Assembly (NCBI RefSeq): GCF_003390395.1
Contig: NZ_QUOV01000001.1
Coordinates: forward strand, 1 to 64,000
Origin: Thalassotalea euphylliae
GTDB taxonomy: Bacteria; Pseudomonadota; Gammaproteobacteria; Enterobacterales; Alteromonadaceae
Reading direction: 5' to 3'
DNA: 64,000 nt
Below are positions 13,933-24,425 of this stretch, in pieces. The notes below the pieces were generated by a model, which saw only the letters and a list, made by a program, of their open reading frames with translations, was not told the DNA's origin and made no database searches. How positions within the stretch are numbered: position 1 is the stretch's first letter; each line of letters opens with the position of its first letter. The position numbers and the translations under genes were made by a program.

Positions 13933-14638
13933 GCTTAGTCGCTCGTCTAAGGAAATAAAAGCACAGGAATTAAAGGCCAAGGAAGTAAAGGATAAAGAGT
14001 ACACCAGTGCGCCGGGTTATTTAATTGCGACTGACGAGGTACTCGTTGAGACCGTCGTCAATCGCAGTCGCTTTCTATGTTACTTGTTTCCCTGCAATAG
14101 TTACCACGTAATGAAAGCCAGACTGACCGAGCTGCAACAAGCGCACCCCAATGCTAATCATCATTGCTATGCCTTTGTCAGCGGTGCACCGCAAGACAGT
14201 CAAGCCTATGGTTTTTCAGATGATGGTGAACCTAGTGGCACCGCCGGTCGACCAATGCTGGCGATGCTACAAGGCAGTGGCGTAGGTGAAGTTGCCGCGA
14301 TTGTCGTTCGCTATTTTGGTGGTGTTAAGCTGGGTACCGGTGGCTTACAGCGCGCTTACGGCGGTGCTGTTAAAGAAGCGCTGCCTGCGCTGCCAACACA
14401 CCATAAGGTGCTAACCGAAACACGCTTATTAAGTGTCAGTTACCAACAAGTTAGCGATATTCAGCATTTAATCAAATCAACCAATACTCAGGTCCTCGAA
14501 GAGCAATACCTAGAAAATATTAAGTTTGTATTGGCTATCCCCATTGATCAGCTTAAACTATTTAAACAACAATTGCTTACCTTATCTAGCGGGACATTGC
14601 GCTTAGAAAAGCGCCTAGAAAAATCGAGTGGCGCTTAA
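13925..14638 (+). CDS. yigZ: YigZ/IMPACT family protein
   Basis: Conserved protein of the UPF0029/IMPACT family, whose molecular role in bacteria is unsettled. The core starts near residue 30; FSDDGEPSGTAGRPML and VVRYFGGVKLGTGGLQRAYG are the family signature, followed by a C-terminal DUF1949-like ferredoxin fold. At 237 residues it is about 30 longer than E. coli YigZ (204), owing to a lysine- and glutamate-rich N-terminal extension. The frame offers no ATG or GTG before the conserved core, so TTG 13925, which overlaps the end of pepQ by 8 bases, is the likely coupled start. The true start could be uncertain. Confidence 0.87.
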   Translation: MAELSRSSKEIKAQELKAKEVKDKEYTSAPGYLIATDEVLVETVVNRSRFLCYLFPCNSYHVMKARLTELQQAHPNANHHCYAFVSGAPQDSQAYGFSDDGEPSGTAGRPMLAMLQGSGVGEVAAIVVRYFGGVKLGTGGLQRAYGGAVKEALPALPTHHKVLTETRLLSVSYQQVSDIQHLIKSTNTQVLEEQYLENIKFVLAIPIDQLKLFKQQLLTLSSGTLRLEKRLEKSSGA

Positions 14639-14792
14639 GTGGAATGTCGAGTTTAAACGATGAGCAGAAAAGCAATTAGCCATAGCAAGTGCCACCCAGC
14701 TTAGACCAACAAGAGATCAAGCACAGCTCAGTTATTAAATAGCTAAGGTGCACTTAACGAAACCACAGAACAAAGCTAAGTAGCGTATATCA

Positions 14793-16244
14793 GTGCAATA
14801 TAGAAACATTATTCGTATTTTAGGGCTACTAGTCGCGCTACTCAGCGTGACTATGTTACCGCCTGCTGTTGTGTCACTCATTTATCGCGATGGTGGCGGT
14901 GTTCCTTTCTTAATGGCCTTTATGTGGTGTTTGTTTATTGGTCTTGCCCTGTGGTATCCCAATCGACAGAAAAAGGACGACTTGCGAGCGAGGGAAGGCT
15001 TTCTTATCGTAGTCTTGTTTTGGACGGTATTGGCAAGCTTTTCAGCGATTCCACTGATGTTGTTGGAAACCCCAAATTTAACAACCACCGATGCTTTTTT
15101 TGAATCTTTCTCTGGGTTAACCACTACAGGGGCCACTATATTAACGAAAATTGATGGCTTACCTCATGCGGTACTGTTTTATCGTCAGCAATTGCAGTGG
15201 TTAGGTGGCATGGGAATCATCGTACTCGCGGTAGCGGTTCTGCCCATGCTAGGGATCGGTGGTATGCAGCTCTACCGTGCGGAAACCCCAGGGCCAGTGA
15301 AAGACTCGAAAATGACCCCCCGCATCGCCGATACTGCCAAACATTTATGGTATATCTACTTATCGTTAACCATTGCTTGTGCTGTTGCTTATTGGTTAGC
15401 GGGTATGTCGGTTTTTGATGCTATTTGTCACTCGTTCTCGACGATTGCGATTGGTGGCTTCTCTACTCATGATGCCAGTATGGGCTACTTTAATAGCCCA
15501 GTGATCAACTTAATTTGTGTTGTCTTTCTTATTATCGCAGGCATCAATTTTGCGCTGCATTATGCGGCGGTGCAAAACAAGTCTATTCGAAACTATTTTG
15601 CCGATCCGGAATTTAAGTTCTTTATTACCTTGCAGGTAATTTTGACGGCGATATGTTTTGCTGTGTTGATGAGCCATAACACTTATCAAAGTGCTGATGT
15701 CGCCTTGGATCAGGCATTGTTTCAGTCGGTTTCTATTAGTACGACAGCGGGCTTTGCCACCACGTCTTTTGCTGATTGGCCAACCTTGCTGCCACTACTA
15801 CTTATTTTTGCCAGCTTTATCGGTGGCTGTGCAGGCAGTACTGGCGGTGGTATGAAAGTGGTGCGCGTTGTGTTGTTGTACCTACAAGGTGTACGTGAGC
15901 TTAACAAGCTTGTTCATCCCAAGGCTGTGTTCACGATTAAGTTAGGTCGCAAGGCGTTACCTGATCGTGTTATCGAGGCGGTTTGGGGTTTCTTCTCTGC
16001 TTATGCGGCAGTCTTTGTGATTTGTATGCTGTTGTTGTTAGCTTCTGGTATGGACGATATTAGCGCCTTTACTGCGGTAGCAGCTTGTATGAATAACTTA
16101 GGCCCAGGGTTAGGCGAAGTTGCGGCAAACTTTGCGTCGATCAACGACTTTAGCAAGTGGGTATTGATTGTCGCTATGCTGTTTGGTCGTTTGGAAATAT
16201 TTACCTTACTTGTTCTGTTTACCCCTGCGTTTTGGCGTAATTAA
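14793..16244 (+). CDS. trkH: Trk system potassium uptake protein TrkH
   Basis: Inner-membrane K+ translocating subunit of the Trk system, working with the regulatory ring protein TrkA. 483 residues (E. coli 483). Around ten or more hydrophobic segments are visible, with selectivity-filter style loops such as SGLTTTGAT, FSTIAIGGFST and STTAGFATT in the successive pore repeats. A GTG start at 14793 gives MQYRNIIRILGLL, equivalent to the usual N-terminus. Its partner trkA is encoded convergently, sharing one terminator. Confidence 0.96.
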   Translation: MQYRNIIRILGLLVALLSVTMLPPAVVSLIYRDGGGVPFLMAFMWCLFIGLALWYPNRQKKDDLRAREGFLIVVLFWTVLASFSAIPLMLLETPNLTTTDAFFESFSGLTTTGATILTKIDGLPHAVLFYRQQLQWLGGMGIIVLAVAVLPMLGIGGMQLYRAETPGPVKDSKMTPRIADTAKHLWYIYLSLTIACAVAYWLAGMSVFDAICHSFSTIAIGGFSTHDASMGYFNSPVINLICVVFLIIAGINFALHYAAVQNKSIRNYFADPEFKFFITLQVILTAICFAVLMSHNTYQSADVALDQALFQSVSISTTAGFATTSFADWPTLLPLLLIFASFIGGCAGSTGGGMKVVRVVLLYLQGVRELNKLVHPKAVFTIKLGRKALPDRVIEAVWGFFSAYAAVFVICMLLLLASGMDDISAFTAVAACMNNLGPGLGEVAANFASINDFSKWVLIVAMLFGRLEIFTLLVLFTPAFWRN

Positions 16245-16274
16245 TACCACGCGCAATATGTATAACTAAGAAAT

Positions 16275-16320
16275 CTACTCATTAAAAAAGCTGGCGATTG
16301 CCAGCTTTTTTAATGAGTAG
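16275..16320. terminator. Perfect bidirectional terminator between trkH and trkA
   Basis: A perfect 21-bp inverted repeat with a 4-base GATT loop; arms run 16275-16295 and 16300-16320. Each arm carries a six-base A or T run next to GCTGGC/GCCAGC, so either transcript forms a hairpin with a T tract. Confidence 0.92.
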
Positions 16321-16340
16321 CGCTTTGCAAAGAGCGATCA

Positions 16341-17717
16341 CTAAAAATAAATCACGCCCACTTGGAATAACTTTTCAACGTCTGAAATATACTTCTTATT
16401 CACTAGGAAGAGTATGACGTGATCGTCTTCCATAATCACGCTGTCAGAGTGGGCAATTATCACTTCATCACCGCGCACAATCGCGCCTATAGTGGTGCCT
16501 GGCGGAAGCTTAATATCACGAATTTCACGACCGACGACCTTTGATGAGGTTTCATCACCTTTCGCTACAATTTCTATTGCTTCAGCGGCGCCGCCACGCA
16601 AGCTATAAACATTGTTGATCGTGCCCTTGCGGACATGGGTAAGTAGCGCGGAAATCGTTGAATGTTGTGGCGAAATGGCAATATCGATACTACTGCCATG
16701 CACTAAGTTCACATAGGCTTCTCGTTGGATCAGCACCATGGTTTTACGAACACCGAGCTTTTTCGCCAACAGCGACGACATGATATTGGCTTCATCGTCG
16801 TTGGTTACGGCAATAAACACATCAAACTGGTCAATCTGCTCTTCTTGTAGCAATTCTTGATCGGATGAGTCGCCAGTAAAAATGAGTGTTTTATCGAGTT
16901 CTTGGGTTAATTGTTTAGCGCGCTCTGGCGAACGCTCAATCAATTTAACCTGATGGTTTTGTTCGAGCTTTTTCGCAATACCAGCACCAATGTTACCGCC
17001 GCCTGCGATCATTATACGCTTGTAGGCAGGTTCAAGTTTTTGCAGCTCGTTCATTACCGCGCGAATATGAATACTGGCGGCAATAAAGAAGACTTCATCA
17101 TCCGCTTCAATTACGGTTGTGCCCAGTGGGCGAATAGGGCGGCCATTGCGGTATATAGCGGCTACACGAGTATCAACATTGGGAATATGCTCTTTCAGCG
17201 TTGATAACGCGTGACCTACCAGTAAACCACCATAGTAGGCTTTTACCGCCACTAAGCTAACCTTACCATTGGCAAATTCCAGCACTTGTAGGGCGCCAGG
17301 GTATTCAATCAAGTGAATAATATCGCGAGTCACTAGTTGCTCTGGCGCAATCACGTGGTCGACCGGAATATGGTCTTTGTTAAATAGCTCACGCTTGCGC
17401 TCAACAATTTCTGACGAGCGAATACGTGCGACTTTTTTCGGTGTGCTAAACAGGGTGTAGGCGATTTGACAAGCGATCATATTGGTCGCATCGTCGTTGG
17501 TCACGGCAATGATCATATCGGCATCATCAGCGCCTGCACGGGCTAACACATCGGGGTGACAACCTTGTCCGGTGATCACTTGTAAATCTAGCTTATCTTG
17601 CAGCTCTAATAAGGTTTGACTATCGGTATCGATCAGCGAAATATCATTACGCTCACCCACCAGATTTTCCGCTAAGGTACCGCCTACTTGGCCTGCGCCA
17701 ATTATTATTATTTTCAT
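16341..17717 (-). CDS. trkA: Trk potassium uptake regulator TrkA
   Basis: Cytosolic NAD(H)/nucleotide-binding ring that gates TrkH. 458 residues, equal to E. coli. Two tandem RCK modules are visible: the first Rossmann [13 protein letters not shown] at residue 6 onward, and the second [14 protein letters not shown] near 237, each followed by an RCK-C domain. It is the last gene of def-fmt-rsmB-trkA, 52 bp after rsmB, as in E. coli. Confidence 0.97.
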   Translation of the reverse strand: MKIIIIGAGQVGGTLAENLVGERNDISLIDTDSQTLLELQDKLDLQVITGQGCHPDVLARAGADDADMIIAVTNDDATNMIACQIAYTLFSTPKKVARIRSSEIVERKRELFNKDHIPVDHVIAPEQLVTRDIIHLIEYPGALQVLEFANGKVSLVAVKAYYGGLLVGHALSTLKEHIPNVDTRVAAIYRNGRPIRPLGTTVIEADDEVFFIAASIHIRAVMNELQKLEPAYKRIMIAGGGNIGAGIAKKLEQNHQVKLIERSPERAKQLTQELDKTLIFTGDSSDQELLQEEQIDQFDVFIAVTNDDEANIMSSLLAKKLGVRKTMVLIQREAYVNLVHGSSIDIAISPQHSTISALLTHVRKGTINNVYSLRGGAAEAIEIVAKGDETSSKVVGREIRDIKLPPGTTIGAIVRGDEVIIAHSDSVIMEDDHVILFLVNKKYISDVEKLFQVGVIYF

Positions 17718-17769
17718 AATCTACTATTGTTGATGCTACCGATGGCTATTGTGTTGTCAGTGAGCCTGC

Positions 17770-19095
17770 TTAACTAGCGCTTTTGACTAACTTGGCGTAG
17801 TAAAAGCCATCCATATCTTGTTCGCCTGGTAGTATTTGCCAGCCAATTTTGCCTTGATATTCCGGTAGTTCGATTAGCTGAGCATCACTTTGCTGTGCAA
17901 GAAACTGTGCTATTTGTTCACTGTTTTCTTGCGGTAATACGCTACATGTTGCGTATAGCAAAGTACCACCGGGTTTAAGTAATGACCACATTTTTCTCAG
18001 TATCTGCGCCTGCAGCTCGGCAAGCGCCTCAATATCGTCTGCTTTACGTAGCCATTTAATATCTGGGTGGCGCCTGATCACGCCAGTTGCTGAGCAAGGC
18101 GCGTCGAGCAAAATACGATCGTATTGTGTGCCGTCCCACCAAGACTCTGGCTTGGTGGCATCACCACACTGCAATTTTGCGTTTAGGCCAATGCGCTCGA
18201 GGTTTTCTTGCACACGAGCGAGTCTACGCTCATCGACATCTAAGGCGGTAACGCTGGCAAGCTCTGGTGTTTGCTCAATTAAATGACAGGTTTTACCGCC
18301 GGGCGCCGCGCAACAATCCAACACATGATCACCTGGCTGACAATCTAACAAGCGTGCCGATTGTTGTGCCGCAGCATCTTGCACTGACGCTGCTCCTGAG
18401 CTGAAGTTTGGCAGTTTATTTACATCTATTGCTTGATCTAGCTTAAGTGCTTTTGACTTTGGCTCGATTGCAGCCAGTTCAATTGCTAATTCGGCAAGTT
18501 GCTGTTGATAGGCGTCACTTGATTGTTGGCTAACATTCGTGCGTAGCCACATGGGCGGGCGCTGCATGTTAGCTGTTAATATCGTTGACCATTGCTCTGG
18601 GTAAGCGGCTTTAACAAGTTTAATAAACCAGCTAGGGTGATTATAAAATATAGGTTCAGGAAGTAAGTTGGCGCTCACTTCTTGTTCGCTTTCTGGATTC
18701 GAGTTTTGTTTTTGATGCTGGCGCTGGAAATTTCTTAGCACGCCATTAACCAAATTTTTTAAGTGGCCACTTTTAAGTTTTCCTGTTGCTGACACTGTTT
18801 CATTGAGCGCAGCATGATCTGGAATTCGCGTGTACTTAAGTTGATAAATACCCACTAATATCAAAAAGTGGCAAACGCGCTGTTTACCTTTTAATGGTTT
18901 GGCTAAAAACTGTCGAACATCATTTTCTAGTTCAGGCAAGTGGCGCAGTACACCATAGCAAAGCTCTTGCAATAGGCCTTTGTCTTTGCCTTCCACTTTA
19001 GCGGCTTTTAACGGCACTTCCTCTGCCAAACTGCGGCCTTGTTCCACTACAGCAAAACACACTTGTGCGCATAGCGCTCTAATATTTGCGCTCAT
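17770..19095 (-). CDS. rsmB: 16S rRNA m5C967 methyltransferase RsmB
   Basis: S-adenosylmethionine-dependent methylation of C967 of 16S rRNA. 441 residues (429 in E. coli). An N-terminal NusB-like RNA-binding domain covers about 1-140; the Rossmann methyltransferase domain shows CCAAPGGKTCHL (SAM loop), DAPCSATGVIRRHPD with one of the two catalytic cysteines, and LLYATCSVLPQEN with the other. A Gln- and Glu-rich insert near 115-130 accounts for the extra length. It begins 5 bp after fmt. Confidence 0.96.
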   Translation of the reverse strand: MSANIRALCAQVCFAVVEQGRSLAEEVPLKAAKVEGKDKGLLQELCYGVLRHLPELENDVRQFLAKPLKGKQRVCHFLILVGIYQLKYTRIPDHAALNETVSATGKLKSGHLKNLVNGVLRNFQRQHQKQNSNPESEQEVSANLLPEPIFYNHPSWFIKLVKAAYPEQWSTILTANMQRPPMWLRTNVSQQSSDAYQQQLAELAIELAAIEPKSKALKLDQAIDVNKLPNFSSGAASVQDAAAQQSARLLDCQPGDHVLDCCAAPGGKTCHLIEQTPELASVTALDVDERRLARVQENLERIGLNAKLQCGDATKPESWWDGTQYDRILLDAPCSATGVIRRHPDIKWLRKADDIEALAELQAQILRKMWSLLKPGGTLLYATCSVLPQENSEQIAQFLAQQSDAQLIELPEYQGKIGWQILPGEQDMDGFYYAKLVKSAS

Positions 19096-19100
19096 ATTAG

Positions 19101-20096
19101 TTAGCTGCCTTTTGTTTCTTGAGCGTCAAATCCTGTGATCGCTTGGCCAACTGCAAACCAATCTGCACGACCGTTGAGTACGTCTTGCACTGGTAAGGGC
19201 TTTTTACCCGGTAGTTGTAACACCTCTAGGCGATAGGCTTGTTCTTTGGTTGCGACAACAATGCCCGATTTGTCTGCACTGATAACCTCGCCTGGAGTTA
19301 GGTTACTAACATCTTGATCAACAACGCGGGCTTGGTGAACTTTAACCGTTTGCGATTTACCTTGTTGGTCAGTTAAGTTGATATGACAACCAGGCCAAGG
19401 GAAATAGGCGCGACGCTTTAAGTCGATGTCGCGTGCACTTTGTTGCCAATTAATTTCTGCATGAGCTTTATCAAGTTTTGCGGCATAAGTGGCTTGGTTG
19501 TTATCTTGGACTTCGCGTGGGTAGTCACCTTGTGCCATTAAGCTTAGTGTTTCAACTAGCGCTTTCGGACCTAGCTCTGCTAATTTTTCGTACAAGCTAG
19601 CACTGGTATCAGATTCAAGAATAGGGCAACTGGCCTTTAAGATCATATCGCCAGTATCTAAACCTTCATCCATTTGCATAATCGTCACGCCAGTCTCTTC
19701 GTCGCCCGCTTCGAGTGAGCGCTGAATAGGCGCAGCACCTCGCCACTTGGGCAAAAGCGAACCGTGAACATTAATACAGCCAAGTCGCGGCGCGTCCAAA
19801 ATAACTTTTGGCAGTAATAAGCCATAGGCCACTACTACCATGACATCAGCATTTAACGCCTTTAAATCGAGCTGATCTTGCGTTTCTTTAAAGTTCTTTG
19901 GTTGGTATACCGGAATATCATGTGCTTGCGCTAATACTTTAGTTGCACAAGCCGTTAGCTTTTTACCGCGACCAGCAGGTTTGTCTGGTGGGCAATAAGC
20001 AGCAATCACATTATGCTCTGAGTCAATCAACGCTTGTAAATGCTGGGCAGCAAAATCTGGCGTTCCGGCGAAAACGATATTAAGTGGAGAAGTCAA
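19101..20096 (-). CDS. fmt: Methionyl-tRNA formyltransferase
   Basis: Formylates initiator Met-tRNA using 10-formyltetrahydrofolate. 331 residues (315 in E. coli). Seen: N-terminal [13 protein letters not shown], the folate-binding/catalytic region [15 protein letters not shown] with the essential Asn/His/Asp set (INVHGS, GLDTGD), and a C-terminal OB-fold-like domain. Cotranscribed with def (28 bp upstream), which removes the formyl group it adds, and rsmB downstream. Confidence 0.97.
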   Translation of the reverse strand: MTSPLNIVFAGTPDFAAQHLQALIDSEHNVIAAYCPPDKPAGRGKKLTACATKVLAQAHDIPVYQPKNFKETQDQLDLKALNADVMVVVAYGLLLPKVILDAPRLGCINVHGSLLPKWRGAAPIQRSLEAGDEETGVTIMQMDEGLDTGDMILKASCPILESDTSASLYEKLAELGPKALVETLSLMAQGDYPREVQDNNQATYAAKLDKAHAEINWQQSARDIDLKRRAYFPWPGCHINLTDQQGKSQTVKVHQARVVDQDVSNLTPGEVISADKSGIVVATKEQAYRLEVLQLPGKKPLPVQDVLNGRADWFAVGQAITGFDAQETKGS

Positions 20097-20124
20097 TGGC
20101 GTACCTTAAGTTAGCGAGGTTAGA

Positions 20125-20637
20125 TTAAGCTTTAGCGTTGAGACGAGCTTCTTTTTCAAGCTTAGTTTGAATGCGTTTGCGCTTTAATGGAGATAAGTAG
20201 TCGACAAACAGTACACCTGCTAAGTGATCTAACTCATGTTGAATACAAATACTTAACAGCTCGTCAGCATCACGGGTAAATTCGTTGCCATCGCGATCGA
20301 GTGCTTTGACCGTAACTTGTTCGTGGCGAGTGACCTTCGCATAACAGCCAGGTACAGATAAACAGCCTTCTTCGTTAATAAAAGTTTCGTCACTTTTGTT
20401 AATAATTTCGGGGTTAATTAAGGTAAGAGGGTCACTTTTGTCGTCACTACAGTCCATAACGACAATACGTTGATGAATATTGACCTGTGTTGCGGCTAAG
20501 CCAACACCATTTTCGTCATACATGGTTTCAAACATGTCATCGACAATTTTTCTAATTTCATCATTAACTTGGGTTACAGGTTCTGCCTTGGTGCGCAATC
20601 TCTCATCAGGAAAGCGTAAAACGGATAAAACGGTCAT
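20125..20637 (-). CDS. def: Peptide deformylase
   Basis: Metalloenzyme removing the N-formyl group from nascent proteins. 170 residues (169 in E. coli). The three family motifs are all present: [17 protein letters not shown] (Cys metal ligand) and QHELDHLAG (two His ligands and the catalytic Glu). First gene of def-fmt-rsmB-trkA; its promoter must lie in the 114-bp gap facing the LysM gene. Confidence 0.97.
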   Translation of the reverse strand: MTVLSVLRFPDERLRTKAEPVTQVNDEIRKIVDDMFETMYDENGVGLAATQVNIHQRIVVMDCSDDKSDPLTLINPEIINKSDETFINEEGCLSVPGCYAKVTRHEQVTVKALDRDGNEFTRDADELLSICIQHELDHLAGVLFVDYLSPLKRKRIQTKLEKEARLNAKA

Positions 20638-20751
20638 AATTTTTACAAATAATTAGCGATAATTAAGCTAGGATGTTATGTTTCAATTTTAGCCATTAAA
20701 TAACAACAATAATAGTGGTTTGAAGTTTTTGTATAAAATGGACAGAGTAGC

Positions 20752-21909
20752 ATGATAAAAAAAATTATACTCTCAGCAACATTCTTCACCTTGCCATGGC
20801 TTGCGGTCGCCGATGTACTTCAATTGAATGAAGATGCGCCGAAGACCTACATAGTGGAAAAGGGAGACACGCTATGGGACATTTCTTCGATATTTTTAGA
20901 GCAACCGTGGCTTTGGCCTAAACTGTGGCGTCTCAATCCCGAAATTAACAATCCTCACCTTATTTACCCTGGCGATGTTTTACGTCTTGTTTATGATGAG
21001 CAAGGTGAGCCTCAACTTATAGTGGAAGCAGAGCCGGAGCCAGAACCTGAGGTTGTGCCAGAAGTTATCGCGCCACCAGTGGAAGTTGCGCCGCGTGAAA
21101 AACCAACCATTAAGTTATCACCGAAACTGCGCAAGCAAATTAAAAAAGAGCCAGTAACAACGTTACCGCTCAATGTCATTGCGCCTTACATTCAATACGA
21201 CCACTTGTTAACGCAAGAGCAAATTGACACATTGCCTTATGTGATCGGCAGTGATGAAGGGCATAAATCAAGTACGGATGGCTTTAAAGTTTATGTCAAC
21301 GATGATCTTGTCCCTGGTAAATCTTATGCCATGTATTATGTCGATGAGGAAATCATCGACCCAGAAACCGATAAATCTCTTGGCTACAATGTTAAATTAA
21401 CGGGTACTGCGCAGGTAATTCGAGCTGGTAATATGTCAGTGCGTCGCCCAAGCACTATGCTAGTGAACTCGGCGAATCGTGAAATTCGCTCAGGTAATTT
21501 AGTGATGCCGATCAACGAAGGCCAGCTGTTGCCATCTTTTTTTACCATGCAAAGTGCAGATCCTGCGATACGCGGCATGATTGTTAAATCTGCTACTGAC
21601 GGTAGAGAGTTTGGAAAACTTGAAGTCGTGATGATTAATCGTGGCGCCGAGCATGCTCTGAAAGTGGGTGATGTGATGTCTATACAGCGCAAGAGCCCAG
21701 CGGTTGTCGAAACGAAAAGTGGTCCGCAATACAAAGCAATAGCTTCTCGTTGGGATCGATTAACCAGTGGCGGTGAAGCTGAATATGACATGCCGGAAGA
21801 AGCGCTAGGCGAAGTAATGGTCTTTAAAGTTTACGACAAAGCGTCAATGGCATTAATATTACGTACAAGTAAACCGGCGCGACTTTTGGATGTTGTAACG
21901 GCGCCTTAG
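20752..21909 (+). CDS. Secreted LysM-domain protein
   Basis: 385-residue exported protein with a short signal peptide (about 1-20, cleavage near AVA). A LysM peptidoglycan-binding domain follows at about 30-80 (YIVEKGDTLWDISSIFLE, LWPKLWRLNPEINNPHLIYPGDVL). A Glu/Pro/Val-rich linker covers about 86-115, then a conserved C-terminal region without known catalytic residues. Such proteins are found divergent from def and upstream of dprA in many gammaproteobacteria. The exact role is unknown; a cell-envelope function is inferred from LysM. Confidence 0.87.
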   Translation: MIKKIILSATFFTLPWLAVADVLQLNEDAPKTYIVEKGDTLWDISSIFLEQPWLWPKLWRLNPEINNPHLIYPGDVLRLVYDEQGEPQLIVEAEPEPEPEVVPEVIAPPVEVAPREKPTIKLSPKLRKQIKKEPVTTLPLNVIAPYIQYDHLLTQEQIDTLPYVIGSDEGHKSSTDGFKVYVNDDLVPGKSYAMYYVDEEIIDPETDKSLGYNVKLTGTAQVIRAGNMSVRRPSTMLVNSANREIRSGNLVMPINEGQLLPSFFTMQSADPAIRGMIVKSATDGREFGKLEVVMINRGAEHALKVGDVMSIQRKSPAVVETKSGPQYKAIASRWDRLTSGGEAEYDMPEEALGEVMVFKVYDKASMALILRTSKPARLLDVVTAP

Positions 21910-21947
21910 CCAAAGTTAATAATTAGTCATTACAACTAGTTGAAAAC

Positions 21948-21988
21948 AAAGGCATACCAGCTATAACTATAGTGGTATGCCTTTTTTG
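21948..21988 (+). terminator. Intrinsic terminator after the LysM gene
   Basis: Outer stem AAAGGCATACCA / TGGTATGCCTTT with an inner CTATA/TATAG pair and a T run. Confidence 0.85.
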
Positions 21989-22098
21989 ATCTTGCAGTCA
22001 CATTTATTCCAATGAGGTTTATCGAAATTATCAGTAGGTAGACTATCAGTTGGTAGGTCAATCTTAGGTTTTGAGGATTCACGCTTAAGGAGAGAGCT

Positions 22099-23199
22099 TT
22101 GGGTCATAACGATACTGCATTATGGCTGGCGTTAAAGTTAGTGCCACGCCTTGCTATTCATCGCAAGGTTTCGTTAGTAGAGCAGCATGGCCTAGCCCAA
22201 CTTTTTCAACTTTCCCAAGCACAGTTGCTGGCTTTAGGGCTAAACAAGCCACAAGCTAGTGCAATTAGCTCTCCGGATTGGCAGCGTATTTCCGATATTA
22301 TCCGCGCTAGCGATAACGCTAATAGTCAAATGATTGTATTTTCCGATCCTGCTTACCCTAAATTGCTCTCGCAAATATATGACCCTCCCTTGGTACTTTG
22401 GTTAAAGGGCGACAAAGCATTGCTCAATACGGCTCAAATAGCGATTGTCGGTAGCCGCTCTGCTACTCATGCTGGACGAGAATATGCAAGCCAACTTGCA
22501 CAAGAGCTTTCAAACAGGTTAACCATTACTAGCGGCTTGGCATTGGGCATAGATGCCGCAGCTCATCAAGGAGCATTGCAAGCAAGTGGTAACACCATCG
22601 CGGTAATTGCCACGGGTATTGATAAAATTTACCCTGCTCGTCATAAACTATTAGCGTCTAATTTATTGGACAAGGGTGGGGCGATTGTCAGTGAATTCTT
22701 ACCGGGTACTGTCGCCAAACCTGGTCATTTTCCGCGCCGTAACCGTATTATTAGTGGTTTAAGTTTGGGAACCGTAGTGGTCGAGGCTGAAATTAAAAGT
22801 GGCTCTTTGGTGACGGCAAAAAGCGCATTAGAACAAAATAGAGAGGTGTTTGCGGTACCAGGATCGCCGCTAAACCCAATGGCAAAAGGCTGTCATCAAT
22901 TGATTAAACAAGGTGCTAAATTAATCGCTTGTTCAGCCGACATTATAGAAGAGTTAGTTATTTCTGATTCATCTGGTCATGTTATTCAGGCCGATGAAAA
23001 AATTGTAAAAAGTCATCAACAGGGCTTGTTAAACGATGCATTGTTAGCTAGTGTGGATTATGAAATCACTCCCGTAGATATAGTGGTTTCCCGGAGTAAG
23101 CTTCCAACAGACGAAGTGTTAACCCGGCTAACAATGCTTGAGCTTAGTGGTCTGGTATCTGCGGTGCCTGGTGGCTATCTTCGATTACATAGGGGGTAA
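22099..23199 (+). CDS. dprA: DNA processing protein DprA/Smf
   Basis: Loads RecA on incoming single-stranded DNA during natural transformation and protects it. 366 residues (374 in E. coli). The Rossmann core shows [41 protein letters not shown] and [28 protein letters not shown] winged-helix DML1-like tail ends the protein; a SAM-like N-terminal region covers about 1-75. The TTG start at 22099 is chosen because AAGGAGAGAG lies just upstream. smg follows after 2 bp. With comM (48524) this suggests competence capacity, though other com genes are outside the window. Confidence 0.95.
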   Translation: MGHNDTALWLALKLVPRLAIHRKVSLVEQHGLAQLFQLSQAQLLALGLNKPQASAISSPDWQRISDIIRASDNANSQMIVFSDPAYPKLLSQIYDPPLVLWLKGDKALLNTAQIAIVGSRSATHAGREYASQLAQELSNRLTITSGLALGIDAAAHQGALQASGNTIAVIATGIDKIYPARHKLLASNLLDKGGAIVSEFLPGTVAKPGHFPRRNRIISGLSLGTVVVEAEIKSGSLVTAKSALEQNREVFAVPGSPLNPMAKGCHQLIKQGAKLIACSADIIEELVISDSSGHVIQADEKIVKSHQQGLLNDALLASVDYEITPVDIVVSRSKLPTDEVLTRLTMLELSGLVSAVPGGYLRLHRG

Positions 23200-23201
23200 T
23201 T

Positions 23202-23678
23202 ATGTTTGACATTCTTATGTACCTTTTTGAGAATTATATTCACTCCGAAGCCGAGATTATGGTGGATCACGATGAGCTTACCGACGAGTTAACCCGTGCT
23301 GGTTTTCATCAGGATGAAATATACAAGGCGCTTAGTTGGTTAGAAAAACTCGCTGATTTGCAAAACAATGATGCACACCCTTATTTAACTCGAGTCTGTG
23401 GCCCTTCTACACGTATTTATACCGCACAAGAAATGCAGCGTTTAGACGCTGAATGTCGTGGCTTTCTATTATTTCTTGAACAAGTCAACTTACTCGATGT
23501 GACGACGCGAGAGATGGTTATCGATCGCATTATGGAGTTAGACACCAAAGACTTTTACTTAGATGACTTAAAGTGGGTAGTGCTAATGGTCTTGTTCAAC
23601 GTACCTGGCCGTGAAAAAGCCTATTCTCAGATGGAAGACCTAATTTTTGATGAGCGACCTGATGGGCCGCTTCACTAG
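23202..23678 (+). CDS. smg: Smg protein (DUF494)
   Basis: 158-residue member of the Smg/DUF494 family (157 in E. coli), beginning [16 protein letters not shown] as the family does. Acidic and helical, with no catalytic motif. Function is unknown; it is nearly always found beside dprA/smf, and the 2-bp gap here indicates one transcript. Confidence 0.93.
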   Translation: MFDILMYLFENYIHSEAEIMVDHDELTDELTRAGFHQDEIYKALSWLEKLADLQNNDAHPYLTRVCGPSTRIYTAQEMQRLDAECRGFLLFLEQVNLLDVTTREMVIDRIMELDTKDFYLDDLKWVVLMVLFNVPGREKAYSQMEDLIFDERPDGPLH

Positions 23679-23722
23679 CGCGTGACCGATTAACGCTCGT
23701 TTTTTCAGCGTAGAATTATATC

Positions 23723-23775
23723 AAAAAAGTGATTATCTCTATTATCTTCAAGATATAGGATGATCACTTTTTTTT
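23723..23775 (+). terminator. Long intrinsic terminator after smg
   Basis: AAAAAAGTGAT pairs with ATCACTTTTTT around an inner stem (CTATTATCTT / AAGATATAG) and ends in a T run of eight. Confidence 0.85.
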
Positions 23776-23839
23776 ACGTGTGGCATAATGGTGATACGAC
23801 TTAACCTTTCTTACCGAGCGCCAGCGCGCAGATATTGCT

Positions 23840-24412
23840 ATGTCTCAATCTGACGATCCACTTTTCAGCCAACATGAACACGCACTAGAGCAAGCCTATG
23901 GCGTTTGCCCTGACTGTGGTAGTGACCTGAGTATTAAGCGAGGCAAAGCAGGCGCTTTTATCGGCTGTAATAGCTACCCTAAGTGTCAATATACTCGGCC
24001 AGTGGTTGAGCATGAGCGGGTTGAAGATAAAGTGCTAGCTGGTTCAGAATGCCCTGAATGTGGGCATGAGTTGGCCGTAAAGCAGGGGCGCTATGGTATG
24101 TTTATTGGCTGTACGAACTTTCCTACTTGTCATCATATTGAGCATGAGCAAAATGATGCAGAGCCTGAAACTAGCGTGGCTTGCCCCATTTGTAAAAAAG
24201 GGCAGTTAACGGCAAAAACCACACGTTACGGCAAAACTTTTTATCCTTGCGATAATTACCCTAAGTGCAAATTTGCCGTAAATCACGAGCCAGTCGCTGG
24301 CGAATGTGAGCAATGTGGTTTTGAATTAGTGTTGAAACGCCAAATGGCGGCTGGTGAAAAGCTTCAGTGCGCTGATAAAAAATGCGGACATTTTCAATCA
24401 GCGCAATCTTAA
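23840..24412 (+). CDS. yrdD: Topoisomerase I zinc-ribbon protein YrdD
   Basis: 190-residue protein consisting almost entirely of four C4 zinc ribbons of the kind at the C-terminus of DNA topoisomerase I: CPDCG...C..YPKC, CPECG...C..FPTC, CPICK...C..YPKC and CEQCG...C..KKC. Family members bind single-stranded DNA in topoisomerase I; the free-standing protein's role is not settled. E. coli YrdD is similar in size and lies next to tsaC. Here purEK and an acyl-CoA ligase separate the two. Confidence 0.9.
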   Translation: MSQSDDPLFSQHEHALEQAYGVCPDCGSDLSIKRGKAGAFIGCNSYPKCQYTRPVVEHERVEDKVLAGSECPECGHELAVKQGRYGMFIGCTNFPTCHHIEHEQNDAEPETSVACPICKKGQLTAKTTRYGKTFYPCDNYPKCKFAVNHEPVAGECEQCGFELVLKRQMAAGEKLQCADKKCGHFQSAQS

Positions 24413-24425
24413 TGCAAGTCAGGCA

